A stretch of DNA of 6,076 nt from Eubacterium sp. (GCA_022776205.1 JALFIK010000168.1:1-6076); one strand, 5' to 3'; shown: positions 1-6,060, numbered from the stretch's first letter. Made by a program: numbers and translations. Notes: a model not told the origin generated them from the sequence alone.

Positions 1-111
1 AATTCCTTTTTTCTTTTTCTCTTTGAGCTCATGGGCAAGATCAAGCATATAGCGTATCTCTTCTTTATTAAAATCAAGTAATGTTAAGAAACTTCTTCCC
101 TTTAAATCCAT
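1..111 (-). CDS. argF: Ornithine carbamoyltransferase, N-terminal 37 codons (runs off the left edge)
   Basis: Partial gene: only the first 37 codons are present and the rest lies beyond position 1. The product would be the arginine-pathway enzyme that joins carbamoyl phosphate and ornithine to give citrulline in the cytoplasm. The peptide begins MDLKGRSFLTLLDFNKEEIR and continues into a lysine-rich helix end (ELKEKKKKGI). This is the characteristic N-terminus of OTCase: the LKGRSFLTLLDF strand followed by the first helix that packs the carbamoyl-phosphate domain. The active-site STRT motif would come further on and is not visible. The ATG at 109-111 is preceded by GGAGG (119-123) with a 7-nt gap, which supports this start. 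It has its own promoter just upstream (144-172). An aspartate carbamoyltransferase is the main alternative, but that family usually opens differently. Identity rests on a short segment, so argF is likely rather than certain. Confidence 0.85.
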   Translation of the reverse strand, partial: MDLKGRSFLTLLDFNKEEIRYMLDLAHELKEKKKKGI

Positions 112-143
112 TTTCTTTCCTCCAATATAATCAGATAGTAAGA

Positions 144-172
144 TTAGTAGCAAATTTTTATCTCTATGTCAA
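144..172 (-). promoter_or_regulatory. Sigma-A-type promoter of argF
   Basis: On the minus strand a perfect -35 TTGACA (167-172) is followed by a 17-bp A/T-rich spacer (150-166) and a -10 TACTAA (144-149), with TG one base upstream as in extended -10 promoters. Transcription would begin near 137, giving a leader of roughly 26 nt that carries the GGAGG site. The -35 ends only 2 bp from the stop codon of the LtaS-like gene. No convincing arginine-repressor box was seen: the spacer has an ATAAAAAT core, but its flanks do not match. Confidence 0.7.
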
Positions 173-174
173 GG

Positions 175-2043
175 TTAATGCGTCACATAATTCGCAATTA
201 AATTAAAATCCAGTACTTTTTTACAGATTTCAAGGAGGCAAAGCGCACGGTCAGAATATTTCTGGCAAAGATTTTTGTTCAGATTTCTCCTGCTTCCATC
301 CAGAAGAGAAAGCAGGCGACCGTTTTCCACCGTTGCGTCCTTTCCGATTTTAAAAAGCAGGTGATCCTTTCCGGTAAGAAAAGATCCCTTCCCCACATAG
401 GAAATCTGGGCAAGGAAACCTTCCTGTGTGTTTAAAAGATCATGCCCGAAGACATAAGGCTGTCCCGGATCTAAATCCATGAGATTGGCAATAGTGGGCA
501 TTATATCCACCTGACCGCCCACAATGTTTTCTCTTCGCGCCATTCCCAGTCCGGGAATATGAATGAGAAACGGAACACGAAGCATCTCATCATAATCGTA
601 TTTTTTCCCAAGAAACTTCGTCATCTTTGAGCTGACCGAAGGAGTCTCCATATTCATTCCCTGATGATCTCCGTAAATGGCAATTACCGTATTATCATAA
701 AGGCCGCTTTTTTTCAGATAATGAATGAGATCTCCGAAAGCCTCATCTGTATAGCGCACTGTCTGCAGGTAGTTTCCAAAGGTCGAATTTTCATCTTCTT
801 CTTTTAACGAAAGCGTGGCAAGTGAGGGAGACAGTTCGTAGGGAATATGATTGGTAAGCGTGATCATAAAGGCAAAGAACGGCTGTTTTTTTGTTTTCAA
901 AATCTCCACGGACTGTCGGAACATTTCTTTATCAGTAAGCCCGAAACCGGAAACCTGGGTGATATCAAAATCTTCTTCAGAATAATAGCGGGAAAATCCC
1001 TGATTTTTATACGCCTCATTCCGATTCCAGAATGTTTTTATATAACCGTGAAATGCCATGGCATCATATCCTTTTTCCCGAAACATCCACGGCAGTCCGT
1101 TATATGTATTATCCACATACATCCGATAACATTCCCTCTCATCGTTTGGGTAGAGACTATTTAGTGTGGAAAATTCCGCATCACAGGTATTTCCCACCCC
1201 TGTCGTGGAATAAAAATATGGAAAGGATATCGTATCTTTTTTCAGCAGACGGTTCATGTTCGGTGTAATCTCCTGTCCGTTATAGGTTTTTCCCACCACA
1301 AAATTATTCAGGGATTCCGTCTGAATCAAAATAAGATTTTTCCCTTTCGCCACCCCGTGATAACGCTGCCCCGATGACTTTGGCACAATCCTTGTCATCG
1401 TCTTTTTAATTTTCTCTTCATCCACGGATCTTCTTTTCATTTTTCCAACTACATTCACCAGAATGTCATTGGTATGATAGGTAAAAAATTCAATGTGATT
1501 AATCTGCTGTACTGACCGCAAATTCATCGGATTAAATCCATAATAAATGAAACTGCCGAAAACTACCACAAAAAAAACGACACGCATGGTTCGAACGTAT
1601 GGTTTCTTATTCTCTTTCTTCTCTTTCTTTCGGATTTTATACCAGTAGAGAACAAAAGGATAGTCCACCAGCGTAAGGAGACAACAGGGATTAACCGATG
1701 CGCCGATCACATTTCCATCTCCTGCAATCTGTCCAAAACCTGCCAGCTGGTAGATCTGATTGACAGAAATATATTTTCCAAAATAACTACTGTAAGCGGC
1801 ATCGGCAAACATAAGGAGGGTTATCACCGTATATACGATATAAAATCCATACCGCCAGCCTTTTCCTTCTTTCAAGGAAAACATCTCATAAATAAAAAAA
1901 AGAAACAGAATGCTGAGAATCGGCACTTCATAGACACTCATCAGATCAAGCCTGTCCGTCTGCCAGTAAAAGATTAACAGTTTAAGAAGCATCATCGGAT
2001 AAACAAGCCGATAATGCCCCATTGTTTTCTTTATTTTTCCCAT
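175..2043 (-). CDS. LtaS-like membrane sulfatase-fold phosphotransferase (lipoteichoic-acid synthase family)
   Basis: A 622-residue polytopic enzyme. About five membrane segments are visible at residues ~14-28, 40-55, 66-82, 117-135 and 153-169. They are followed by a linker and an extracytoplasmic sulfatase-fold domain from ~234 to 540. Family residues are present: E243 (QTESLN) and the catalytic threonine T286 in GNTCDAEF, followed by the NSLYP signature. H332, W339 and R341 lie in the HG...FWNR motif, H399 in TNHIPY, and D459/H460 in YGDH. E243, T286, D459 and H460 correspond to the Mn-binding and nucleophile set of LtaS. Such enzymes move glycerol phosphate from phosphatidylglycerol onto a growing surface polymer. 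Length and domain order fit the family. The true acceptor and polymer cannot be read from sequence, so no gene symbol is given. ATG 2041-2043 is the first start after an in-frame TGA; its GGAG (2057-2060) is unusually far away (13 nt). The gene sits alone, with a hairpin before it and argF after it. Confidence 0.9.
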   Translation of the reverse strand: MGKIKKTMGHYRLVYPMMLLKLLIFYWQTDRLDLMSVYEVPILSILFLFFIYEMFSLKEGKGWRYGFYIVYTVITLLMFADAAYSSYFGKYISVNQIYQLAGFGQIAGDGNVIGASVNPCCLLTLVDYPFVLYWYKIRKKEKKENKKPYVRTMRVVFFVVVFGSFIYYGFNPMNLRSVQQINHIEFFTYHTNDILVNVVGKMKRRSVDEEKIKKTMTRIVPKSSGQRYHGVAKGKNLILIQTESLNNFVVGKTYNGQEITPNMNRLLKKDTISFPYFYSTTGVGNTCDAEFSTLNSLYPNDERECYRMYVDNTYNGLPWMFREKGYDAMAFHGYIKTFWNRNEAYKNQGFSRYYSEEDFDITQVSGFGLTDKEMFRQSVEILKTKKQPFFAFMITLTNHIPYELSPSLATLSLKEEDENSTFGNYLQTVRYTDEAFGDLIHYLKKSGLYDNTVIAIYGDHQGMNMETPSVSSKMTKFLGKKYDYDEMLRVPFLIHIPGLGMARRENIVGGQVDIMPTIANLMDLDPGQPYVFGHDLLNTQEGFLAQISYVGKGSFLTGKDHLLFKIGKDATVENGRLLSLLDGSRRNLNKNLCQKYSDRALCLLEICKKVLDFNLIANYVTH

Positions 2044-2084
2044 TTTGTGTCATCCACTCCCTAGATTTTTTCAGAATACGAAAT

Positions 2085-2110
2085 ACAGGGAACTGTCACC
2101 AGCCCCCTGT
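2085..2110 (-). terminator. 11-bp hairpin with GUGA tetraloop after the SPFH gene (probable terminator or 3' stabiliser)
   Basis: In minus-strand RNA, 2100-2110 pairs with 2085-2095 across all 11 positions (two of them G-U) around a GUGA loop at 2096-2099, which is a GNRA-type tetraloop. It begins 13 bp past the SPFH stop codon. On the plus strand the two G-U pairs become A-C mismatches, so the fold is specific to the transcript of the genes here. The sequence after the stem is only moderately U-rich (UAUUUCGUAUUCU), without a clean U-tract. Termination efficiency is therefore uncertain. Confidence 0.6.
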
Positions 2111-2122
2111 TCTTAGCTCTTA

Positions 2123-3097
2123 TTATTTACCGGTCAGTTCTTCCAAAGTTTCTTCCGGTGTCAACTTCGGATCGGTTGCTACTTCCTTAATGGAAGTAAC
2201 CAGTCCTGCAAGATTTTGTATTTCTGAAGGAATAATAATTTTAGTTGCCTTTCCGTCAGCGACTTTCTGGAAGGCCTCCAGGGATTTCAGTTTAATCACT
2301 GACTCATCAGCCCCTGCATCCTTTATGGCTTTAAGACCATCCGCTGTGGCCTGCTGTACTTTGAGAATTGCTTCCGCCTGGCCTTCCGCCTCACGAATCA
2401 TCGCTTCCTTTTTCGCTTCCGCGTTTAAGATTGCGGCTGCCTTTTCCGCTTCCGCCTCAAGAATCATCGATTCTTTATGGCCTTCCGCACGCAAAATTGA
2501 AGATTTCTTTTCTCCTTCCGCACGAAGGATCGCCTCTCTTCGTTCCCGCTCGGCCTTCATCTGTTTCTCCATGGCATTCTGAATCTCCGTCGGTGGAATA
2601 ATGTTCTTAAGTTCCACACGATTGACCTTAATTCCCCACGGATCCGTTGCCTCATCCAGAGTGGCACGCATTTTCGTGTTAATTGTCTCACGGGATGTAA
2701 GGGTAGCATCAAGCTCAAGATCACCAATGATATTTCGAAGAGTCGTCGCGGTCAGATTCTCAATCGCCATAATCGGATTATCCACACCGTAAGCGTAAAG
2801 CTTCGGATCTGTAATCTGATAATACACAACCGTATCGATCCGCATCGTAACATTATCCTTCGTAATCACCGGCTGCGGAGCAAAATCCACCACCTGCTCT
2901 TTTAAGGTCACTTTCTTTGCGACCCGGTCGATAAAGGGAACTTTAAAATGCATTCCCACACTCCATGTTCCGTTATATGCTCCCAGTCTCTCAATCACGT
3001 ATGCCTGCGCCTGGGGAACAATTCGCACACAGGATGTGACAAAATAGATAACCAGTAATATAAGAATTACTGTAAAAAACGTTCCGAATATTGTCAT
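2123..3097 (-). CDS. Stomatin/SPFH (band 7) membrane scaffold protein, QmcA-like
   Basis: A 324-residue protein of the SPFH/prohibitin family, which oligomerises at the membrane and is linked to membrane microdomains and control of membrane proteases. Residues ~5-23 form one N-terminal membrane anchor. Residues ~24-170 form the band 7 domain, with typical segments VPQAQAYVIERLG (27-39), the GMHFKVPFID loop (48-57) and KEQVVDFAPQPVITKDNV (66-83). Residues ~175-250 are a long charged Ala/Glu/Lys/Arg coiled coil built of exact 11-residue units. The C-terminal part (~260-324) includes the KIIIPSEIQNLAGL stretch that often closes this family. The start at 3095-3097 has AGGAGG at 3103-3108 with a 5-nt gap; that site overlaps the stop codon of the NfeD gene, so the two are translationally close and surely co-transcribed. 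Length matches QmcA/YbbK-type stomatins. The client or partner protease is unknown. The qmcA symbol is withheld because Gram-positive homologues are not consistently given that name. Confidence 0.93.
   Translation of the reverse strand: MTIFGTFFTVILILLVIYFVTSCVRIVPQAQAYVIERLGAYNGTWSVGMHFKVPFIDRVAKKVTLKEQVVDFAPQPVITKDNVTMRIDTVVYYQITDPKLYAYGVDNPIMAIENLTATTLRNIIGDLELDATLTSRETINTKMRATLDEATDPWGIKVNRVELKNIIPPTEIQNAMEKQMKAERERREAILRAEGEKKSSILRAEGHKESMILEAEAEKAAAILNAEAKKEAMIREAEGQAEAILKVQQATADGLKAIKDAGADESVIKLKSLEAFQKVADGKATKIIIPSEIQNLAGLVTSIKEVATDPKLTPEETLEELTGK
2363..2530 (-). repeat. Hendecad (11-residue, 33-bp) repeats encoding the SPFH coiled coil
   Basis: Inside the SPFH gene, residues 190-245 consist of five successive units beginning with Ile-Leu or Ile-Arg: ILRAEGEKKSS, ILRAEGHKESM, ILEAEAEKAAA, ILNAEAKKEAM and IREAEGQAEA. 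Ile recurs at 190, 201, 212, 223, 234 and 244, an 11-residue period with one 10-residue step at the end. The pattern implies a straight or slightly right-handed coiled coil rather than a heptad one. At DNA level the units are clearly diverged, so this is an old protein repeat and not a fresh tandem duplication. Confidence 0.75.
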
Positions 3098-3106
3098 ATA
3101 AACCTC

Positions 3107-3550
3107 CTACTCTGCCTTTCCAAGGGGCTTCACAATCACTTTTACTCCGGAAATTTTCTCCACGACTACCTTCTCGCCCTCGGAAAACTTCCTCTCATCT
3201 GAAATACTTCTCGCCGTCCAGATCTGTCCCCTCACCCGGACCTGTCCTCTGGCTCCCAAATTATCAATCTCCTGCGTCACAACGCCGGTCTGCCCAATCA
3301 GGCTGTCCACGTTTGTTCTTTCCCTCTTATTATTGAAAAATTTTAAAGCCCAGGGTCTTGTGAGTACGAGAAGGAAAAAGGAAACCGCCGCAAATGCGAT
3401 AATCTGACTCCATAACGGCAGGGATAATGCCGCCATCAATGCACCAATCAGGGCTCCTGCAGCAAACCAGACTGTCGTAAGTCCCATCGTAAGCATCTCA
3501 ATGATCACAAACACTGCTGCCGCTGCCAGCCAGTACATCACTGTCATCAT
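3107..3550 (-). CDS. NfeD-family membrane protein, short form with C-terminal OB-fold
   Basis: A protein of about 147 residues and the usual operon partner of stomatin-type SPFH proteins. Hydrophobic segments at roughly residues 6-24, 26-44 and 47-66 (counting from the chosen ATG) form the membrane part. The remaining ~65 residues form the soluble NfeD OB-fold, with the signature LIGQTGVV, LGARGQVRVRGQIWTARS and the EGEKVVVEKISGVKVIVKP strand pair. There is no N-terminal ClpP-like serine protease domain, so this is the short (NfeD1b/YbbJ-like) class. It is thought to act with its SPFH neighbour as a structural partner in the membrane. The stop TAG (3107-3109) overlaps the ribosome site of the SPFH gene. 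The frame extends to GTG codons at 3557-3559 and 3554-3556, but these lie in or beside the AGGTGG ribosome site. The ATG at 3548-3550 is therefore the better start, with an adjacent ATG at 3545-3547 as alternative. A promoter lies at 3583-3611. Confidence 0.9.
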   Translation of the reverse strand: MMTVMYWLAAAAVFVIIEMLTMGLTTVWFAAGALIGALMAALSLPLWSQIIAFAAVSFFLLVLTRPWALKFFNNKRERTNVDSLIGQTGVVTQEIDNLGARGQVRVRGQIWTARSISDERKFSEGEKVVVEKISGVKVIVKPLGKAE

Positions 3551-3556
3551 TCCCAC

Positions 3557-3562
3557 CACCTT
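3557..3562 (-). promoter_or_regulatory. Ribosome binding site that sets the NfeD start
   Basis: The minus strand reads AAAGGTGG then TGGGA then ATG. AGGTGG is a near-consensus Shine-Dalgarno sequence 6 nt ahead of the ATG at 3548-3550. The longer reading that starts at GTG 3557-3559 would begin inside this site and would have no ribosome site of its own, so the shorter start is preferred. Confidence 0.65.
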
Positions 3563-3582
3563 TCTTGTATTCTACATTCTTC

Positions 3583-3611
3583 ATTCTATCTTATCTTAAA
3601 AAAGAAGTAAA
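3583..3611 (-). promoter_or_regulatory. Sigma-A-type promoter of the NfeD-SPFH operon
   Basis: On the minus strand, -35 TTTACT (3606-3611, four of six consensus bases) is followed by a 17-bp spacer containing a T-run (3589-3605) and -10 TAGAAT (3583-3588, five of six). Initiation would fall near 3576, about 26 nt before the ATG. The position in the 117-bp gap between feoB and the NfeD gene fits a separate transcription unit. Confidence 0.6.
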
Positions 3612-3667
3612 CTAGTATTTTATTACAATTCCAATAATTTTATATGACAAAAAAGAGCCTTTCCCTG

Positions 3668-5680
3668 CTACATAAGAAAAATTCCCGCCACCGTATAAAC
3701 CGCAAAGGCAGCAATCCATGCCACCGCACACTGCATCACAACAATACCGGCCGTCTTTACCCCGGAGTTCATCTCTCGTCTTATCGCGGCGATTGCCGCC
3801 ACACAAGGGGTATAAAGAAGCGTAAATGTGAGGAAACTCAGTGCCGAACGCACGGTGAACATACTTCCCAGGGCTCCGGCCACATGGGAAACTGACGTTT
3901 CAGTGAGTACACCTAAAGTAGAAACCACTGCTTCCTTTGCCGTGATTCCCGTTACTAAAGCAGTGGAAATTCTCCAGTCATTAAATCCAAGCGGCCCAAA
4001 AATCGGTGCAATCAGATGTCCAAGCATGGCGAGAAGGCTGTCTGCACTATCCGTTACCACATTAAGACGACTGTCAAAAGTCTGTAAAAACCAGATAATC
4101 ATTGATGCAAGAAAGATAATGGTAAATGCCTTTTCCAGAAAATCTCTTGCTTTTTCCCACATAAGGATAAGTACACTTTTCATAGAAGGAAAACGGTAAT
4201 TTGGTAACTCCATGACAAATGGCATTGGTTTACCGGTAAATAAGATTTTTTTAAAAATAAGCGCCATAAGAATACCCGTGATTATGCCGCCAAAATAAAG
4301 GCAGGACATCACAAGGATACCATGTCCCGGGAAAAAGGCCGCCGTAAATACCGTATAAATCGGAATCTTTGCTGAACAGCTGATAAACGGAATGAGCATG
4401 ATCGTCATATTCCGGTCTCTCTTCGAAGAAAGTGTCCGGCTCGACATGACCGCCGGAACGGAACAGCCAAATCCCAGAAGCATCGGCACGAAACTCCTTC
4501 CGGACAGTCCGATTTTTCTAAGAAGAGTATCCATAACAAACGCAATTCTTGCCATATATCCACTGTCCTCCAAAATGGACAGGAAAAAAAACAGCACAAG
4601 GATAATCGGAAGGAAACTGACCACACTTCCCACACCGGTAAAGATTCCGTCAATCACCAGGCTTTCCACTACCGGATTGATGCCGTAATTTGTGAGAAAC
4701 ATCTGGGTCTTCCCGGAAAGCCAGTCTATGCCGGCACTAAGTCCGTCACAGAGAAAGGATCCAAATGGTCCGAAAGTCATCCAGAATATAAAAAGCATGA
4801 TTCCGGCAAAAACCGGAATTCCCAGATATTTATTCGTAAGAATACTGTCAATTCGCACACTTCTTAAATACTCTTTGCTTTCCTGACATTTCACCACGGA
4901 TTTCTCACAGACTTTTTCGATAAAAGTATAGCGCATATCCGCAATGGCTGCATTCCGGTCTAAACCCCGGTCTGTCTCCATCTCCGTGATGCTGTGCTCC
5001 ATCATTTCCAGCTCATTTTCGGACAATTTAAGACGGCTAATAATATCCTGATCTCCTTCGATGAGTTTTACCGACGCAAACCGTCCGTTCATTCCCGCAC
5101 GGGCGGCATGATCTTCCACCTGATGGTAAATTCCGTGGATACAGCGATGAACCGGACCGGGTTCACAGAAATCATAAATCTTCGGATATTCTTTATTCTC
5201 CGCAACTTCCAGTGCCTTTCTTACCAGGTCATCCACTCCTTCATTCCGGATTGCGCTGATTGGAATGACAGGAATTCCAAGAGAATGGCTCATCTCCTTT
5301 ACATTGACAGATCCCCCGTTATTTCGCACCTCATCCATCATATTAAGGGCAAGTACCATGGGAATATGCAGCTCAATCAGCTGCAATGTCAGATACAGAT
5401 TCCTCTCAATGTTTGTTGCATCAATAATATTAATGATTCCATCCGGTTTCTCCTTTAACAAAAAATCTCTCGTCACAATCTCTTCATTTGTATAAGGCCG
5501 GAGAGAATAAATGCCCGGAAGATCCACGACCATTCCGTCTGCAGAGGAAGTCACAAACTTTCCCATCTTCTGTTCCACCGTCACACCCGGAAAATTTCCC
5601 ACATGCTGGTTCGAACCGGTCATCTGGTTAAACAGGGTTGTCTTTCCGCAGTTCTGGTTTCCGATTAATGCAAAAATCAT
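3668..5680 (-). CDS. feoB: Ferrous iron transport protein B (Fe(II) permease with N-terminal G domain)
   Basis: A 670-residue inner-membrane Fe(II) importer. The cytoplasmic G domain (~1-160) has G1 GNQNCGKT (7-14), the switch threonine T34 in PGVTVE, G3 DLPG (53-56), G4 NMMD (113-116) and G5-like SAIRNEG (142-148). A helical regulatory (GDI-like) region of ~170-275 follows. The membrane region runs from ~285 to 670 and holds the two Gate-type segments and the conserved cysteine sites: GFGCSVPAVMSSRT (C407), PFISCSAKIPIY (C436), ITAKEAVVSTLG (579-590) and LLYTPCVAAI (C626). It is shorter than the E. coli protein (~770) and ends soon after the last membrane helix, as clostridial FeoBs often do. 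The start overlaps the feoA stop in an ATGA, and AGGAGG at 5691-5696 lies 10 nt upstream inside feoA, indicating coupled translation. P-loop positions with Gln and Cys in place of the common Pro and Ser still satisfy GxxxxGKT. No feoC-like gene follows. Confidence 0.97.
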   Translation of the reverse strand: MIFALIGNQNCGKTTLFNQMTGSNQHVGNFPGVTVEQKMGKFVTSSADGMVVDLPGIYSLRPYTNEEIVTRDFLLKEKPDGIINIIDATNIERNLYLTLQLIELHIPMVLALNMMDEVRNNGGSVNVKEMSHSLGIPVIPISAIRNEGVDDLVRKALEVAENKEYPKIYDFCEPGPVHRCIHGIYHQVEDHAARAGMNGRFASVKLIEGDQDIISRLKLSENELEMMEHSITEMETDRGLDRNAAIADMRYTFIEKVCEKSVVKCQESKEYLRSVRIDSILTNKYLGIPVFAGIMLFIFWMTFGPFGSFLCDGLSAGIDWLSGKTQMFLTNYGINPVVESLVIDGIFTGVGSVVSFLPIILVLFFFLSILEDSGYMARIAFVMDTLLRKIGLSGRSFVPMLLGFGCSVPAVMSSRTLSSKRDRNMTIMLIPFISCSAKIPIYTVFTAAFFPGHGILVMSCLYFGGIITGILMALIFKKILFTGKPMPFVMELPNYRFPSMKSVLILMWEKARDFLEKAFTIIFLASMIIWFLQTFDSRLNVVTDSADSLLAMLGHLIAPIFGPLGFNDWRISTALVTGITAKEAVVSTLGVLTETSVSHVAGALGSMFTVRSALSFLTFTLLYTPCVAAIAAIRREMNSGVKTAGIVVMQCAVAWIAAFAVYTVAGIFLM

Positions 5681-5910
5681 TGAACCGATCCCTCCTTAAG
5701 TGTGATATTCTCTCCCTCTTCTTTCCGGATTGTAATATCATATCCCCGGAGACGGATCTGAATCGGATCTCCCATGGGTGCCGTCTTTAAAACCCTTACT
5801 TTCGTACCGGGAATCAGTCCCATATCCAAAAAACGGCAGCGAAGATTGCCCTTTCCGCCCACTGTTTCGATAATTCCTTCTTTGCCGACCGGCAATTGTG
5901 CCAGAGTCAT
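5677..5910 (-). CDS. feoA: Ferrous iron transport protein A (small SH3-like partner of FeoB)
   Basis: A 77-residue cytoplasmic protein with the FeoA beta-barrel fold, needed for Fe(II) uptake through FeoB. Family marks are visible in order: MTLAQLPVGKEGII, the basic LRCRFLDMGLIPGTKVRVL segment (23-41), APMGDPIQIRLRGYDITIRK (44-63) and a final ENITL strand. Length is typical (~75-85). It is the first gene of the feo operon and overlaps feoB by 4 bp. The ATG at 5908-5910 is served by AGGAGGAG (5918-5925) with a 7-nt gap. Expression probably starts from the promoter at 5963-5991 and responds to iron through the overlapping palindrome; this is inference from context. The fold is related to the C-terminal domain of DtxR-type regulators, but there is no DNA-binding domain here. 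Confidence 0.96.
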   Translation of the reverse strand: MTLAQLPVGKEGIIETVGGKGNLRCRFLDMGLIPGTKVRVLKTAPMGDPIQIRLRGYDITIRKEEGENITLKEGSVQ

Positions 5911-5962
5911 ATGTAATCTCCTCCTGTATTCTGAAACTAGTATATGTTATATAACCAGACTT

Positions 5963-5991
5963 AGTATAAACTAATTGAAATAAATTTTCAA
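5963..5991 (-). promoter_or_regulatory. Sigma-A-type promoter of feoAB
   Basis: The minus strand carries -35 TTGAAA (5986-5991) and -10 TATACT (5963-5968), each five of six consensus bases, with an exact 17-bp spacer (5969-5985). Initiation is expected around 5956, leaving a leader of about 46 nt that includes the feoA ribosome site. A second TATACT at 5939-5944 has no suitable -35 and is probably not a promoter. Confidence 0.75.
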
Positions 5992-5992
5992 T
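5974..5992. promoter_or_regulatory. 19-bp inverted repeat over the feoAB -35 and spacer: candidate iron-responsive operator
   Basis: ATTGAAA (5974-5980) and TTTCAAT (5986-5992) are perfect inverted 7-bp arms around a 5-bp centre. The right arm contains the -35 hexamer and the whole element fills the upstream half of the promoter, so a bound protein would block RNA polymerase. The core TGAAAATTTATTTCA resembles the Gram-positive Fur box TGATAATNATTATCA at 10 of 14 fixed positions. It could instead serve a DtxR/MntR-type or redox regulator. The palindrome is seen directly; the regulator is inferred. Confidence 0.5.
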
Positions 5993-6028
5993 ACGGCATT
6001 GAGAATTTTCGAAAGTTTCAAAGATAAT

Positions 6029-6060
6029 AAAAAAAACTGCAGAACTTTCCTGTTCTGCAG
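6029..6060 (-). terminator. Strong intrinsic terminator of a gene beyond the right edge
   Basis: On the minus strand CTGCAGAAC (6052-6060) pairs perfectly with GTTCTGCAG (6037-6045) around a 6-nt loop, followed at once by eight U residues (6029-6036). This is a textbook Rho-independent terminator for minus-strand transcription. It separates the feo operon from an upstream gene whose coding part is not in the window. The 16 bases at 6061-6076 contain possible stop codons but are too few to assign a product. Confidence 0.9.

Noticed and set aside
150..170. Possible ArgR box in the argF promoter
   Set aside because: Only the ATAAAAAT core fits; the flanking TG and CA positions of the box do not match.
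847..1268. Two overlapping plus-strand open frames inside the LtaS-like gene
   Set aside because: They are antisense to catalytic-domain codons, with no ribosome sites and no familiar protein features.
2020..2022. Alternative ATG (eighth codon) for the LtaS-like gene
   Set aside because: The sequence before it is A-rich with no Shine-Dalgarno match; the upstream ATG at 2041-2043 at least has a distant GGAG.
2066..2102. Possible promoter for the LtaS-like gene (GTGACA followed by TATTCT or TTCTGA)
   Set aside because: The -10 candidates are weak or have 15-bp spacing, and the -35 overlaps the hairpin; not strong enough to list.
2022..2582. Plus-strand open frame of 186 codons opposite the SPFH gene
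   Set aside because: Its Ser/Ala/Phe-rich low-complexity product is the mirror of the Glu/Ala/Lys coiled-coil codons; it has no ribosome site and overlaps a well-identified gene.
3612..3806. Minus-strand frame of 64 codons across the feoB end and the following spacer
   Set aside because: It is out of frame with feoB, Cys/Gly-rich and without a ribosome site; a frame shadow, not a FeoC.
4994..5458. Plus-strand open frame of 154 codons opposite the feoB G domain
   Set aside because: It lies wholly antisense to conserved FeoB coding sequence, has no Shine-Dalgarno site or recognisable domain, and is explained by codon complementarity.
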